From the NCBI RefSeq assembly GCF_030651745.1, contig NZ_JAUSCC010000039.1:1-57714 (forward strand): DNA of 57,714 nt. The letters run 5' to 3'. The first letter of the stretch is position 1. Each line of letters begins with the position of its first letter. The translations under genes were made by a program, and so were the position numbers. Origin of the DNA: Methylophaga sp. GTDB taxonomy: Bacteria > Pseudomonadota > Gammaproteobacteria > Nitrosococcales > Methylophagaceae. The notes below the pieces were generated by a model, which saw only the letters and a program-made list of their open reading frames with translations, searched no databases and was not told the DNA's origin. Below are positions 44,666-52,981 of this stretch, in pieces.

Positions 44666-45601
44666 TTAGTTAAGTAATTGTTGAATATTTTCAGCATATT
44701 GCGCTTCCGGATACGGCATATAACCGGTGAAATGCAGCCATGTCACAATGTTGGAAAAGTAGTGCGTTAAAAACACCTTAAGATTGGCCTTATCCTCTAA
44801 AGACTGTTTTTTAACATATAAAAATAAAGGTCTTGAAAACGGCTTGTACTGACCATTTGCCACTGTTTCAATAGAAGGGTAAACAGGGCCGTTTCCATTA
44901 TCAATCGGTACCAGCTTCAAGGTATCCCAATGACGGTGATAGCCGCCGATACCAAAAAAGCCCAATGCATTTTTATCTTTGGCGATCTGGGCTGCCAAAT
45001 ACTCTTCGTCTTCACTGGCTACATAATCGGAACGACTTTCGCGGGTAACACCAGTAACATGAGTAGTAAAATAGTCGTAAGTACCTGAATCCTGGCCTCT
45101 GCCATACAGCGATAACGATTTATCCGGCCATTGCGTTCTGACTTGGTTCCAGTTCAAGACCTTTCCATCACTTTGTTTGGACCAAATGGTTTTTAATTCG
45201 CTCATTGTCAAAGAATCAACCCAGTCATTTGCCGAGTGCACAACAACCGCTAAAGCATCCTGTGCCAATGGTAGTTCGATATAGTCGATCTCATTTTCAG
45301 CACATAAGGCAATCTCTTCGGCGTTAATCGGCCGCGATGCATTGCTTATATCAGTTTTACCTTCACAGAACATACGAAACCCGGCATTGGTGCCTGAAAA
45401 CTTCACGGAAATTTCAGCTTCCGGTTGTTGACGTATAAAGCGTTTTGCCGCTTCCGTGGAGATTGGAAAAACAGTGCTGGAACCGTTAATGACGATGGTG
45501 TTTTCCGTAATCCTGGTTTCTGACAGATCATCATGCTGTGAACAACCAGCCAACATAATCAACACAAGACCAGCAATCACACCCACATATTGTTGTTTCA
45601 C
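44666..45601 (-). CDS. PstS-like phosphate-binding lipoprotein
   Basis: A 311-residue periplasmic binding protein. The lipobox LAGC (residues 17-20) predicts a lipid-anchored protein. INGSSTVFPISTEAAKRF and SGTNAGFRMFCEGKTDISNASRPI are the phosphate-binding signature of the PstS/SphX group, with GRGQDSGTYDYFT later. Start is GTG 45601 with GGAG upstream. It is in tandem with a small coiled-coil gene and a Na/phosphate cotransporter gene, so phosphate uptake or sensing is likely. The PstABC transporter genes are not here. Confidence 0.87.
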   Translation of the reverse strand: MKQQYVGVIAGLVLIMLAGCSQHDDLSETRITENTIVINGSSTVFPISTEAAKRFIRQQPEAEISVKFSGTNAGFRMFCEGKTDISNASRPINAEEIALCAENEIDYIELPLAQDALAVVVHSANDWVDSLTMSELKTIWSKQSDGKVLNWNQVRTQWPDKSLSLYGRGQDSGTYDYFTTHVTGVTRESRSDYVASEDEEYLAAQIAKDKNALGFFGIGGYHRHWDTLKLVPIDNGNGPVYPSIETVANGQYKPFSRPLFLYVKKQSLEDKANLKVFLTHYFSNIVTWLHFTGYMPYPEAQYAENIQQLLN

Positions 45602-45625
45602 TGAGATTTACTCCGCATGGTCGAG

Positions 45626-45847
45626 TTAGTCTTGCTTGGAATTTTTCAAGGATTGTTTCAAATCTTCCCAAAAGATTTTCAAACTGGTGAATTTGGTTTC
45701 CACTGCATCAAAATACTGTTCCAGCTCATCAATCTTTTCGTGCTGTTGTTCATCCATTTCACTTGGCATTCCTGCTTCAAGCTCTTCAATCGCTTGCTTG
45801 AGTTCACGAATACGGACTTGTCTTTCCTGTGGTGTCAAATTGGACAT
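45626..45847 (-). CDS. Small acidic coiled-coil protein
   Basis: A 73-residue protein, mostly helical and charged (RIRELKQAIEELEAGMPSEMDEQQHEKIDELEQYFDAVETKF). I do not recognise it. GAGG lies about ten bases before the ATG. It sits between the Na/phosphate cotransporter and the PstS-like genes on the same strand, so it may serve phosphate transport. Confidence 0.6.
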   Translation of the reverse strand: MSNLTPQERQVRIRELKQAIEELEAGMPSEMDEQQHEKIDELEQYFDAVETKFTSLKIFWEDLKQSLKNSKQD

Positions 45848-45877
45848 GGGTTAAACCTCAAAATGATTTGTTCTACT

Positions 45878-47038
45878 TTAAAAGATCTGACTTATGCCAA
45901 TGATCAACAATGGAATCACAAAAAATACGCCACCAATATAGGCAACAACATACAGTTTGTTTTTCTGGGCATAAATGGCCAGCGTCTCAGCCATCTTGAT
46001 AGGCAATTGGCGAAATACCGGCAACACATATATCAACAATATCGCCATCAAATTAAAAAACAGATGCACCAGTGCTATCTGTAAAGCGAGTTCAGCCGTC
46101 GGGCCCGAGATTGCCGTGGCAGCAAGTAATGCAGTAATGGTAGTGCCGACATTTGCACCTAAAGTAAAAGGATAGATCTGTTTAATTGAAAACACGCCAG
46201 TTCCTGCCAGAGGAACGATTAAGGCCGTCGTCGTTGAAGAGGATTGAACCAGTACGGTGATGATTGAGCCAGAGGTCATGCCAGCAATCGGTCCACGACC
46301 AACCGCCTTATGCAAAATTTCTTTCGCCTTTCCAACCATCACTTTGCGAAGCAGTTTACCTATTGCAGATACCACAAACAGAATTAAGGCAATGCCGATC
46401 ACAATCAAGGCAATACCAGCCCAAACTTCCGGTAACCAGCCCGTTATAAACTTCAGAGCATCATCGGCTGGTGACAGTAATGTTTTCATGAAATTCATAT
46501 TGCTCATGCTGACGCTGGCATCCGATACGAAAAATCCGGACATAAATTCAGCACTACGCTGTAAGGGTTTAAATAACAGTTCTAATGGCAGCAGAATCAT
46601 TACTGCAAGGATGTTGAAACTATCGTGCACCGTGGCTGCTGCAAAGGCACGGCGAAACTCATCGCCATTACGTACATGGCCCAGACTGACCAATGTACTG
46701 GTTAATGAGGTACCAATATTCGCCCCCATCACCATCGGGATAGCAATACTTAATGGCAGCCCACCTGCCACCATACCGACAATAATCGATGTAACTGTAC
46801 TGGAGCTTTGAATTAATGCCGTGGCAACGACACCGATAATTAAGGCAATCACCGGATTGGATGCAAAAGAAAATAATTCTTTGGCATTACTGGCTGTCGC
46901 CATTTTAAAACCACTGCCGATGGCACCGACAGAAGCCAGTAAAAGATAAATCAATGCCGCCACCATCAACCATGCCTGCCAATTAGATTGTGATGCCTGG
47001 GCCTTTAACGATGGATTTTGCTGAGTAATGGTAGACAT
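45878..47038 (-). CDS. Na+/phosphate cotransporter family protein
   Basis: A 386-residue membrane protein with two repeats of the NptA/PNaS type: ALIQSSSTVTSIIVGMVAGGLPLSIAIPMVMGANIGTSLTS (about 75-115) and ITVLVQSSSTTTALIVPLAGTGV...LGANVGTTITALLAA (about 260-310). The two QSSS motifs form the substrate site of the family. It would carry phosphate into or out of the cell in exchange with sodium; direction cannot be told. A Fur-like AATGATTCTCATT (47102-47114) lies upstream. Confidence 0.88.
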   Translation of the reverse strand: MSTITQQNPSLKAQASQSNWQAWLMVAALIYLLLASVGAIGSGFKMATASNAKELFSFASNPVIALIIGVVATALIQSSSTVTSIIVGMVAGGLPLSIAIPMVMGANIGTSLTSTLVSLGHVRNGDEFRRAFAAATVHDSFNILAVMILLPLELLFKPLQRSAEFMSGFFVSDASVSMSNMNFMKTLLSPADDALKFITGWLPEVWAGIALIVIGIALILFVVSAIGKLLRKVMVGKAKEILHKAVGRGPIAGMTSGSIITVLVQSSSTTTALIVPLAGTGVFSIKQIYPFTLGANVGTTITALLAATAISGPTAELALQIALVHLFFNLMAILLIYVLPVFRQLPIKMAETLAIYAQKNKLYVVAYIGGVFFVIPLLIIGISQIF

Positions 47039-47280
47039 GAGTGACCACTCTTATTTGAAATTCACTCATGCAATTTAATTCTCATATATGACAATTTGAT
47101 GAATGATTCTCATTTATTAATTTGTCTAGCTGGTAAAAGCAGCGGTTTTATATTCCTATTCTCAATAAACTATTACATATACTTTCTTTAATAATTACAA
47201 ACATTTACACAGATTGAAGCAAACTTACAGAAAAAAGGCCTAGTCTGATTTTCAGTGACAGGCCTTATAAAAATGAGGTA
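47039..47280. other. Intergenic region with a Fur-like site and hairpin
   Basis: AT-rich gap between divergent genes. AATGATTCTCATT at 47102-47114 resembles a Fur box. AGGCCT at 47236-47241 pairs with AGGCCT at 47260-47265 as a bulged hairpin (helped by AGTC/GAC) just before the His-rich gene. Its role, leader structure or old terminator, is unclear. Confidence 0.4.
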
Positions 47281-47286
47281 ATGACA

Positions 47287-47634
47287 ATGCAAAATTTAAA
47301 AATGACAAAAACCATTTTATTACTCATGTTTTCATTATTTATCGTGGGTTTTTCAATTAATCAGGCAAGGGCTGACGTAAGAATTAATATCGGTTTGGGT
47401 TATCCCATCGGCTATGTGGATCATCGACATCATGGTTATATCGTGCACCACCATGCACCTGTTTATAGCTATAGTCGACACCATTATCATCCGCCTAAAA
47501 AATACTACTCAAAGCACAGGTATCATCATCCAAAATCATATCGCGGCCATGGACATCACAGAGATTATTACCGCCATGATTCCCGGAGTTATCAACACAA
47601 CTATGGACATCGTCATAACCGCTATTATCGTTAA
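47287..47634 (+). CDS. Secreted His/Tyr-rich small protein
   Basis: A 115-residue protein with a Sec signal peptide (ending near INQARADV). The mature part contains 19 His and many Tyr and Arg residues (HRHHGYIVHHH, RHHYHPPKKYY, RGHGHHRDYYRH). Such composition suggests binding of metal ions in the periplasm, but no fold or family can be assigned. GAGGTA lies eight bases before ATG 47287; another ATG two codons earlier is too close to it. It converges with the TonB receptor gene. Confidence 0.75.
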   Translation: MQNLKMTKTILLLMFSLFIVGFSINQARADVRINIGLGYPIGYVDHRHHGYIVHHHAPVYSYSRHHYHPPKKYYSKHRYHHPKSYRGHGHHRDYYRHDSRSYQHNYGHRHNRYYR

Positions 47635-47672
47635 ACCAATTTCTCTCCTGACAAGGAAGTCTTCTGTTTTAC

Positions 47673-47700
47673 AAAAAAAGCCCCTTTCGGGGCTTTTTTA
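47673..47700. terminator. Bidirectional terminator
   Basis: AAAAAAAGCCCC pairs with GGGGCTTTTTT over a TTTC loop between the His-rich gene and the converging TonB-receptor gene. Confidence 0.9.
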
Positions 47701-47705
47701 TTGAT

Positions 47706-49805
47706 TTAGAAGCTGTATCGAATATTAGCTGTGACATTGCGGCGTTCGCCATAGCCACAATCGCCACCATCATAACGACACCAGGAGATAAACTCTTCGT
47801 CCGTCAGATTTTTTGCATCCAATGTAATATCCCAGTCTTGAATCGAGTAACCGATCATCGCGTCATACAGGGTTTCAGATGGCACTTTTGGTGCATCGAA
47901 ATAACCAACATTATTCCCGATGTAACGAATACCCGCCCCAAAGCGCCAGTTATTACCGACATACAGCTTGTTCCACCAAGAACCTAACTTCTCTGCTACA
48001 AATGGCAGACGATAGCCTGTCGAATCGTCTTTGGCATTCATATCGGTGTAGGCAAACTGGGTTTCAAAGTTCTGCCAACGTTTATTAACTTGCAACTCCC
48101 AACCATCAATCACTGCACCAGTTTGTTGAACACCGCCAGGGGTTAAACCATTGCTAATGCGATTTTCCTGCGTAATATCAAAATACGCGACGGTGATGGC
48201 CAGCGATTTATCTGGTGATAAATATTTCACCCCGATTTCTTCCTGATCACCGGTAGTCGGTTTTAACGTACTAGGAGAAGCTGTTCCATCTGTACCCAGG
48301 TTCATGCCGAACGCTTCTGCATAGCTGATATAAGGCGATAAACCGTTATCAAAGCGATACATCAGTCCAATACGACCTGTGGTTTCCTGTTCATCACTAG
48401 TGGTGTTTGGTCCTGTAACAGCAAGCAGACGGTTTTTAGCGTAATCGCGGCGTAAACCAGCAGACAACACCACCTTGCCTATTTCAATATGATCGGCAAT
48501 ATAAAAGCCTACTTGTTGAATCTCATTATCAGGACGATCTGTTGGCGTGATGATGCCACTATTCACATTACCGTATTGAGGATTGTAGACATTGATGGTT
48601 CCGCCATCACCATAAAAGTAATTATCCGTTTCCCAATACGCATCCTGACGATCAACACCGACAATCAGATTATGACGGGTGATTCCCAGATCAAACACAC
48701 CCTCAACTCTGGCATCCAGATTAAAAATTCGGGTCGCAGCATCGGCGGTATAAATAGTCCGCCCGATATTGCCATTAGCATCCGGGACACTTGGAATATT
48801 GGTCCAATGTTCGCGCGTTTTAGTGCTCGACTCTGTATACCTTGCGGTGGTGACAAACTTCCAGTTGTCAGCAAATTTATGATCTGCGAAAACGGTAAAT
48901 TCTGTTTTCTCCTGATCATATTTATCCCAACCTGGCTCGCCAACAAAGGTTTCAGATCCAATATAGCCAAGCGATCCTCGGTCCAGCGTTCCGGTTTGTG
49001 GCAGAAACTGAGCAGAAACCTGGCTACGTGTTTCCTGACGGTTAAATAATACCGTCACACTGGTATCGTCGGTTGCCTGCCAGGTGAATGATGGCGCAAT
49101 CAAATAACCATCATCCTTGACATGATCAACCTGTGTATCACTGTCCCGCTGTAATCCCACGACGCGATACAACAGCTTTCCTTCGTCATCGACAGGGCCG
49201 GTCACATCAAAAGCAATCTGCTTACGATTAAATGAACCGTATTGGCCCCAGATTTCGCCTTGTTGTTCAGCTTTTGGCAACTTGGAAACAGAGTTCACCA
49301 ATCCGCCCAGATCACCTTGACCATACAACATTGAAGAAGGGCCTTTTAATACTTCCAGGCTTTCCAATGCATAGATATTGGTACGCACACTGTTATAGGA
49401 ACCATATATCTGACGAAGGCCATCCAGATAAAATCCTGCTGAAATACCACGAATATTGGCACCATCAAGTCGAGTATCTAAGCCAAAATTACCGGCATAA
49501 ACTCCCGAAGTGTATTGCAAAGCATCTTGAATGTTTTTAGCCCCGGTATCCTTCATAAACTCGGAGTCAATCACCGACATTGAAAACGGCTGTTCCATAA
49601 TCGGCACGTTTAATTTTCCAACATTCGGCTCTTTTTCAAGCTCGATATAACCTAAGCCATCATTAGTTGTTGAAGTCACCTCTACCGTTGGCAGATCCAA
49701 TGATTTTTCTTCAGTGTCTTCTGCCATTGCAGGGTTTGCAAAGACAAACATCGCCAGAACGGCTGGTGCACAAAACAGCCGGATTTTTTGAACAGGTGGA
49801 TACAT
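47706..49805 (-). CDS. TonB-dependent siderophore receptor, no signalling domain
   Basis: A 699-residue outer-membrane transporter. The signal peptide ends near NPAMAEDT, followed by a TonB box-like DLPTVEVTSTT, the plug (QPFSMSVIDSEFMKDTGAKNIQDALQYTSGV, LESLEVLKGPSSMLYGQGDLGGLVNSVSK) and a barrel ending RYSF. The plug pattern is that of ferrichrome/ferrioxamine-type receptors. GGGAAT lies before the ATG. A Fur-like dyad is upstream. It has no FecI/FecR partner. Confidence 0.9.
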   Translation of the reverse strand: MYPPVQKIRLFCAPAVLAMFVFANPAMAEDTEEKSLDLPTVEVTSTTNDGLGYIELEKEPNVGKLNVPIMEQPFSMSVIDSEFMKDTGAKNIQDALQYTSGVYAGNFGLDTRLDGANIRGISAGFYLDGLRQIYGSYNSVRTNIYALESLEVLKGPSSMLYGQGDLGGLVNSVSKLPKAEQQGEIWGQYGSFNRKQIAFDVTGPVDDEGKLLYRVVGLQRDSDTQVDHVKDDGYLIAPSFTWQATDDTSVTVLFNRQETRSQVSAQFLPQTGTLDRGSLGYIGSETFVGEPGWDKYDQEKTEFTVFADHKFADNWKFVTTARYTESSTKTREHWTNIPSVPDANGNIGRTIYTADAATRIFNLDARVEGVFDLGITRHNLIVGVDRQDAYWETDNYFYGDGGTINVYNPQYGNVNSGIITPTDRPDNEIQQVGFYIADHIEIGKVVLSAGLRRDYAKNRLLAVTGPNTTSDEQETTGRIGLMYRFDNGLSPYISYAEAFGMNLGTDGTASPSTLKPTTGDQEEIGVKYLSPDKSLAITVAYFDITQENRISNGLTPGGVQQTGAVIDGWELQVNKRWQNFETQFAYTDMNAKDDSTGYRLPFVAEKLGSWWNKLYVGNNWRFGAGIRYIGNNVGYFDAPKVPSETLYDAMIGYSIQDWDITLDAKNLTDEEFISWCRYDGGDCGYGERRNVTANIRYSF

Positions 49806-49832
49806 TACAGATTCCCAGATTATATAAACAAG

Positions 49833-49851
49833 CTAAATGATATTGATTTAG
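49833..49851 (-). promoter_or_regulatory. Candidate Fur box for the 47706 TonB receptor
   Basis: CTAAATGATATTGATTTAG is a dyad (CTAAA/TTTAG) with AATGATATTGATT at its core, close to the Fur consensus, 28 bases before the receptor start. Confidence 0.55.
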
Positions 49852-50065
49852 ATTTGCATAATGTAAATAAGTGTAACTATCCTGTCAATTTTTTTATTAT
49901 TTTTCGGAACTTATTTGTAATTCATGGAATAACGCGTGTTTAGCACTTGATAAAACATCGCAAAATGCACTTTTATAATGCTAATATCCTGCGGGCATGG
50001 ATGCGCTGATCATTATATTTGGCTGTTCATACAACTTTACGGATTAACTTTAATAGGACATAAAC

Positions 50066-50488
50066 TTGAACGCTAAATTACTATTTGCTTTAACTAGCAC
50101 ATTGTTGTTTTCCGGTTGCGCAACAATTGTTAATGATCCCAACATCCCCGTTACCGCTTCATTTTCTGATGGTAGCGAAGGAGAATGTAAATTCCATAAT
50201 AAGCGTGGCGTATGGAAATTAGACATGCCGGGAACCGCTATGATCAGACGTTCCGATGATGCTTTAATTTATGATTGCAGTACTGAAGATGGAAGAAAAA
50301 CTGATGGGTCTATCGTCAGTGAGTTTGAATCCGGTAAATTTGCAGCCAGCGTTATTTTTTGGGATTTCGGCATTACAGACGCTATCACTGACAAGCACCG
50401 AAGCTATCAGGGCAATATCGTCATTCCAGTCAAACAAGCAAAAGACATCGCCCAAGCAATCGACACTGAAGTTACACCTACAGAATAA
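50066..50488 (+). CDS. Small lipoprotein, unknown function
   Basis: A 140-residue protein with a lipobox (LLFSGC, Cys at 18) after a short signal. The remainder (IPVTASFSDGSEGECKFHNKRGVWKLDMPGTAMI...) looks beta-rich; ILxxDC-type and Cys residues suggest a disulphide. I do not recognise the family. Start is TTG 50066 with AGGAC upstream; no ATG would keep the signal peptide. A GTGATGCCCC/GGGGCATCAC palindrome (50504-50524) follows. Confidence 0.65.
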   Translation: MNAKLLFALTSTLLFSGCATIVNDPNIPVTASFSDGSEGECKFHNKRGVWKLDMPGTAMIRRSDDALIYDCSTEDGRKTDGSIVSEFESGKFAASVIFWDFGITDAITDKHRSYQGNIVIPVKQAKDIAQAIDTEVTPTE

Positions 50489-50503
50489 ATAACTTTTTAC
50501 TAT

Positions 50504-50524
50504 GTGATGCCCCAGGGGCATCAC
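50504..50524. terminator. Palindromic hairpin after lipoprotein gene
   Basis: GTGATGCCCC and GGGGCATCAC around one A. There is no T tract, so it may be a protein site or a weak terminator. Confidence 0.4.
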
Positions 50525-50663
50525 AGCAACTCTCAGGTTGAGCGAAAACGGATCACGCCGAATCTTCGGTTAGTCAGTTACCAACAAGTAATTAATTGTA
50601 AGATCGTAGGTTTATTTTACTTCAGAACAGCCATAGCTTTATCCAACGACTGTTGTTGTCATG

Positions 50664-50996
50664 CTACCCATCAGGAAAAGTAACTAAAACCACACAGCCT
50701 ATTTTTGATTGTGGAATATGAGATGAACCAATTGGGTTATAGATAAAGCTCCCCTCTCTATGATCATCTTTCCCATCATTGAAAACACCAGAGATTACAT
50801 AGATTTGCTCAGGCCCTGACAGATGAGAATCAACGCCAGGGAATTTCGAGTTCGCTTCAAACTTTAGAACTACCGCTCTTTTTCCCTTTTCTCCCTCCCA
50901 AAGAGGAAATGCGTATATTCCTTCTGCAACTTCACGGCCTTGCATATCCTTCCAATTTATTGACGTCACGCCGTTGAAATTTAACTCACTACCCAT
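50664..50996 (-). CDS. ChrR-type cupin protein
   Basis: A 110-residue single-domain cupin of the anti-sigma ChrR C-terminal type (RAVVLKFEANSKFPGVDSHLSGPEQIYVISGVFNDG, EGSFIYNPIGSSHIP). H-x-x...E and the later His are the metal ligands of the fold. No enzyme activity can be named. GAGGAG precedes the ATG. It is divergent from an OhrR-like MarR gene with twin operator sites, so it is probably regulated by it. Confidence 0.8.
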   Translation of the reverse strand: MGSELNFNGVTSINWKDMQGREVAEGIYAFPLWEGEKGKRAVVLKFEANSKFPGVDSHLSGPEQIYVISGVFNDGKDDHREGSFIYNPIGSSHIPQSKIGCVVLVTFPDG

Positions 50997-51033
50997 TGTG
51001 GTTACTCCTCTGTATGCGCTGACTATAGAAAAT

Positions 51034-51099
51034 TACTTTGTGCGCAAAATAATTTTAATCGCCCACCTCTAGACCGTCAAGTACTTTGCGCGCAAAATA
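51034..51099. promoter_or_regulatory. Twin MarR operators
   Basis: TACTTTGTGCGCAAAATA (51034-51051) and TACTTTGCGCGCAAAATA (51082-51099) differ at one base and are 48 bases apart. TTTGCGCGCAAA in the second is a perfect palindrome. They lie between the divergent cupin and MarR genes. Confidence 0.8.
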
Positions 51100-51129
51100 T
51101 ATCCCCACATTACAAGCAGAGTGTTACAA

Positions 51130-51561
51130 ATGAATACCGATGAGTTTGATTTTTCACAGATGGTTTGTTTTTCGTTGTATGCGAGTTCAAACGCAATGAT
51201 TAGGGAATACCGTCCCCAATTGGAGGAATTTGATCTTACCTATCCTCAATTTTTAGTGATGATGAGTCTTTGGAATAAAAGCGCTGTTAATATCAAGGAA
51301 TTAAGTGAACAAACATACCTTGATGCAGGCACGCTAACACAAATTCTTAAACGACTAGAAAACAAAGGATTTATAGAACGCAACAAGTCTTCGATTGATG
51401 AGAGGGCTAAAGTCATTGAACTAACTGAACCAGGAAGAGATTTAAAAAATAAAACCTCCCAGATCCTCAATAAAATGGCATGCAGGATAAATTTAACCCC
51501 GCAAGAGAAAAAAGAAGTTACAGCTATATGCAATAAGATACTTTCTCGCTTAAATGAATAA
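51130..51561 (+). CDS. MarR-family regulator, OhrR-like
   Basis: A 143-residue winged-helix protein. The start QMVCFSLYASSNAMIREYRPQLEEFDLTYPQFLVMMSLW closely follows the OhrR peroxide sensor pattern with the reactive Cys at residue 13. The recognition helix region (DAGTLTQILKRLENKGFIERNKSSIDERAKVIELTEPG) is typical MarR. It likely senses organic peroxide or another oxidant and represses the divergent cupin gene. ATG 51130 is preferred; GTG 51121 is also in frame. No ohr gene is in the window. Confidence 0.85.
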   Translation: MNTDEFDFSQMVCFSLYASSNAMIREYRPQLEEFDLTYPQFLVMMSLWNKSAVNIKELSEQTYLDAGTLTQILKRLENKGFIERNKSSIDERAKVIELTEPGRDLKNKTSQILNKMACRINLTPQEKKEVTAICNKILSRLNE

Positions 51562-51686
51562 AGCAAAGCATCCCCTTTAATTGCACTGCAAAACGCAAAG
51601 ACCGTGACAAGTGCTGGCAGTTGATGCAAGCTTATCGCCATTAATCCACATTCTGAATCAAAGACCAGCAACAAAAGGAAACGCTT

Positions 51687-52166
51687 ATGAAAGGCAGCCA
51701 AAAAGTCATCGATTTGCTTAACAAGCTACTCGCCGGTGAACTGACCGCAATGGATCAATATTTCATTCATTCCAGAATGTACGAAGACTGGGGCTTGAAG
51801 CGCCTCTATACCCGCATTTCCCACGAAATGCAGGATGAAACAGATCACGCCGACCAAATGATCAAACGCATCCTGTTTCTGGAAGGCATGCCAGACCTGA
51901 CCCACCGTGAACCAATACATGTCGGCCACAACGTTCTGGAAATGTTGCAAAACGACCTGAACCTTGAATATGCCGTAGTGAAATCGTTACGTGAGGGTAT
52001 CGCCCTCTGTGAAGCAGAAGGCGACTATGAAACCCGTCAGATGTTACTTAGACAACTGGAAGATACCGAATTGGATCATACCCACTGGCTGGAACAACAG
52101 CTGGGTTTGATCGAGAAAATGGGGTTAAAAAATTATCTGCAAGCCATGACGTTGGCTGAAGCATAA
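51687..52166 (+). CDS. bfr: Bacterioferritin lacking the haem-ligand Met52
   Basis: A 159-residue ferritin-fold iron-storage protein. Ferroxidase residues are in place: E18, E51, H54, E94, E128 and H131 (numbering by this sequence). The haem-coordinating Met52 of E. coli Bfr is Thr here, so this subunit may not bind haem. Pseudomonads and Neisseria have pairs of subunits with and without Met52; only one is seen in this window. AGGAAA lies before the ATG. A strong terminator follows. It fits the iron-uptake content of the region. Confidence 0.92.
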   Translation: MKGSQKVIDLLNKLLAGELTAMDQYFIHSRMYEDWGLKRLYTRISHEMQDETDHADQMIKRILFLEGMPDLTHREPIHVGHNVLEMLQNDLNLEYAVVKSLREGIALCEAEGDYETRQMLLRQLEDTELDHTHWLEQQLGLIEKMGLKNYLQAMTLAEA

Positions 52167-52208
52167 AAATCAAGTTGGTGACGACTGATTTACTCACCAC
52201 TTAATCGC

Positions 52209-52236
52209 TAAAAGCCCCTAAACATGGGGCTTTTTT
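52209..52236 (+). terminator. Terminator after bacterioferritin gene
   Basis: AAAAGCCCC pairs with GGGGCTTTTTT over a seven-base loop, about 40 bases after the stop. Confidence 0.88.
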
Positions 52237-52313
52237 GTAAGTTGGCGCTGAATGCAATGAAACCCAACAATCGTAAATAAGATGTTGGGTTTCGCAAGCT
52301 CAACCCAACCTAC
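52237..52313. repeat. Dispersed palindromic repeat, copy B
   Basis: GTAAGTTGG at the left and CCCAACCTAC at the right, with an internal AAACCCAACA/TGTTGGGTTT pair. It is related to 25673-25762 and lies between the bacterioferritin terminator and the periplasmic cupin gene. Confidence 0.7.
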
Positions 52314-52345
52314 CCTCGAAATGTAGGTCGGGGAAAGCTATCAGT

Positions 52346-52822
52346 TTAGTTTCTAGGATCATCCGCCGGATCAATATAGGTAATATCCCACGGACCGCTA
52401 GCAATCAACTCAACAATGGTTTCTTCATCCGTAGTCCAAACATAATGAGCATGACCAGCTGGCAAAACAAAGCTGTCACCTACGTTCAGCACCTCACCAT
52501 TTTCCTTATCAAACGTCTCGCCCATGCCATTACCTAATTGGCCTTTCAACACCGTGATGACTTCAGTGTATGGATGCGTGTGGGCAGGGATTGGATAATT
52601 AGGTGGGAATTTCAACCAGGCGATAAACACACCGGCTTTAGTCGGGTCGCCAAGCACAATGACACTGTCAGCTCCTTTCGGCAAAATCGTCTCCGGTTGC
52701 CAATTCACCTCATCAGCACGAAACGACTGCATTTTGTCCGCCGTCATCCGCTCAATCTGATCTGCTGCAAATGCCGTTGCAGTAAAGCTAAATAACATCG
52801 ATATGATTAATAGAATTCTCAC
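52346..52822 (-). CDS. Periplasmic cupin protein
   Basis: A 158-residue single-domain cupin with a Sec signal peptide (ending TAFAADQ). The metal motif is PAHTHPYTEVITVLKGQ and GDSFVLPAGHAHYVW. Similar proteins are annotated as cupins of unknown substrate. Start is GTG 52822 with AGGAC upstream. It is flanked by two dispersed repeats. Confidence 0.78.
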   Translation of the reverse strand: MRILLIISMLFSFTATAFAADQIERMTADKMQSFRADEVNWQPETILPKGADSVIVLGDPTKAGVFIAWLKFPPNYPIPAHTHPYTEVITVLKGQLGNGMGETFDKENGEVLNVGDSFVLPAGHAHYVWTTDEETIVELIASGPWDITYIDPADDPRN

Positions 52823-52981
52823 AGTAATGTCCTTTTAAAAGTCGTAATGGAGATAAATCCGTTGTTTTGGAAATCGTCCAATATTAGGCTTTGTGATAAA
52901 GACAGTCGCTCAGTATTAATCCGATTTTATATAGGAATTTTCCTGAAATGGTAATTGTGAATTTTGGTTAAAAATTTCGGG

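Noticed and set aside
46257..46811. 184-codon frame opposite the Na/phosphate carrier gene
   Set aside because: A shadow of a membrane-protein gene with biased composition and no start signals.
48489..49049. 186-codon frame opposite the sixth TonB receptor
   Set aside because: The receptor frame is complete with signal peptide, plug and barrel; the opposite frame has no support.
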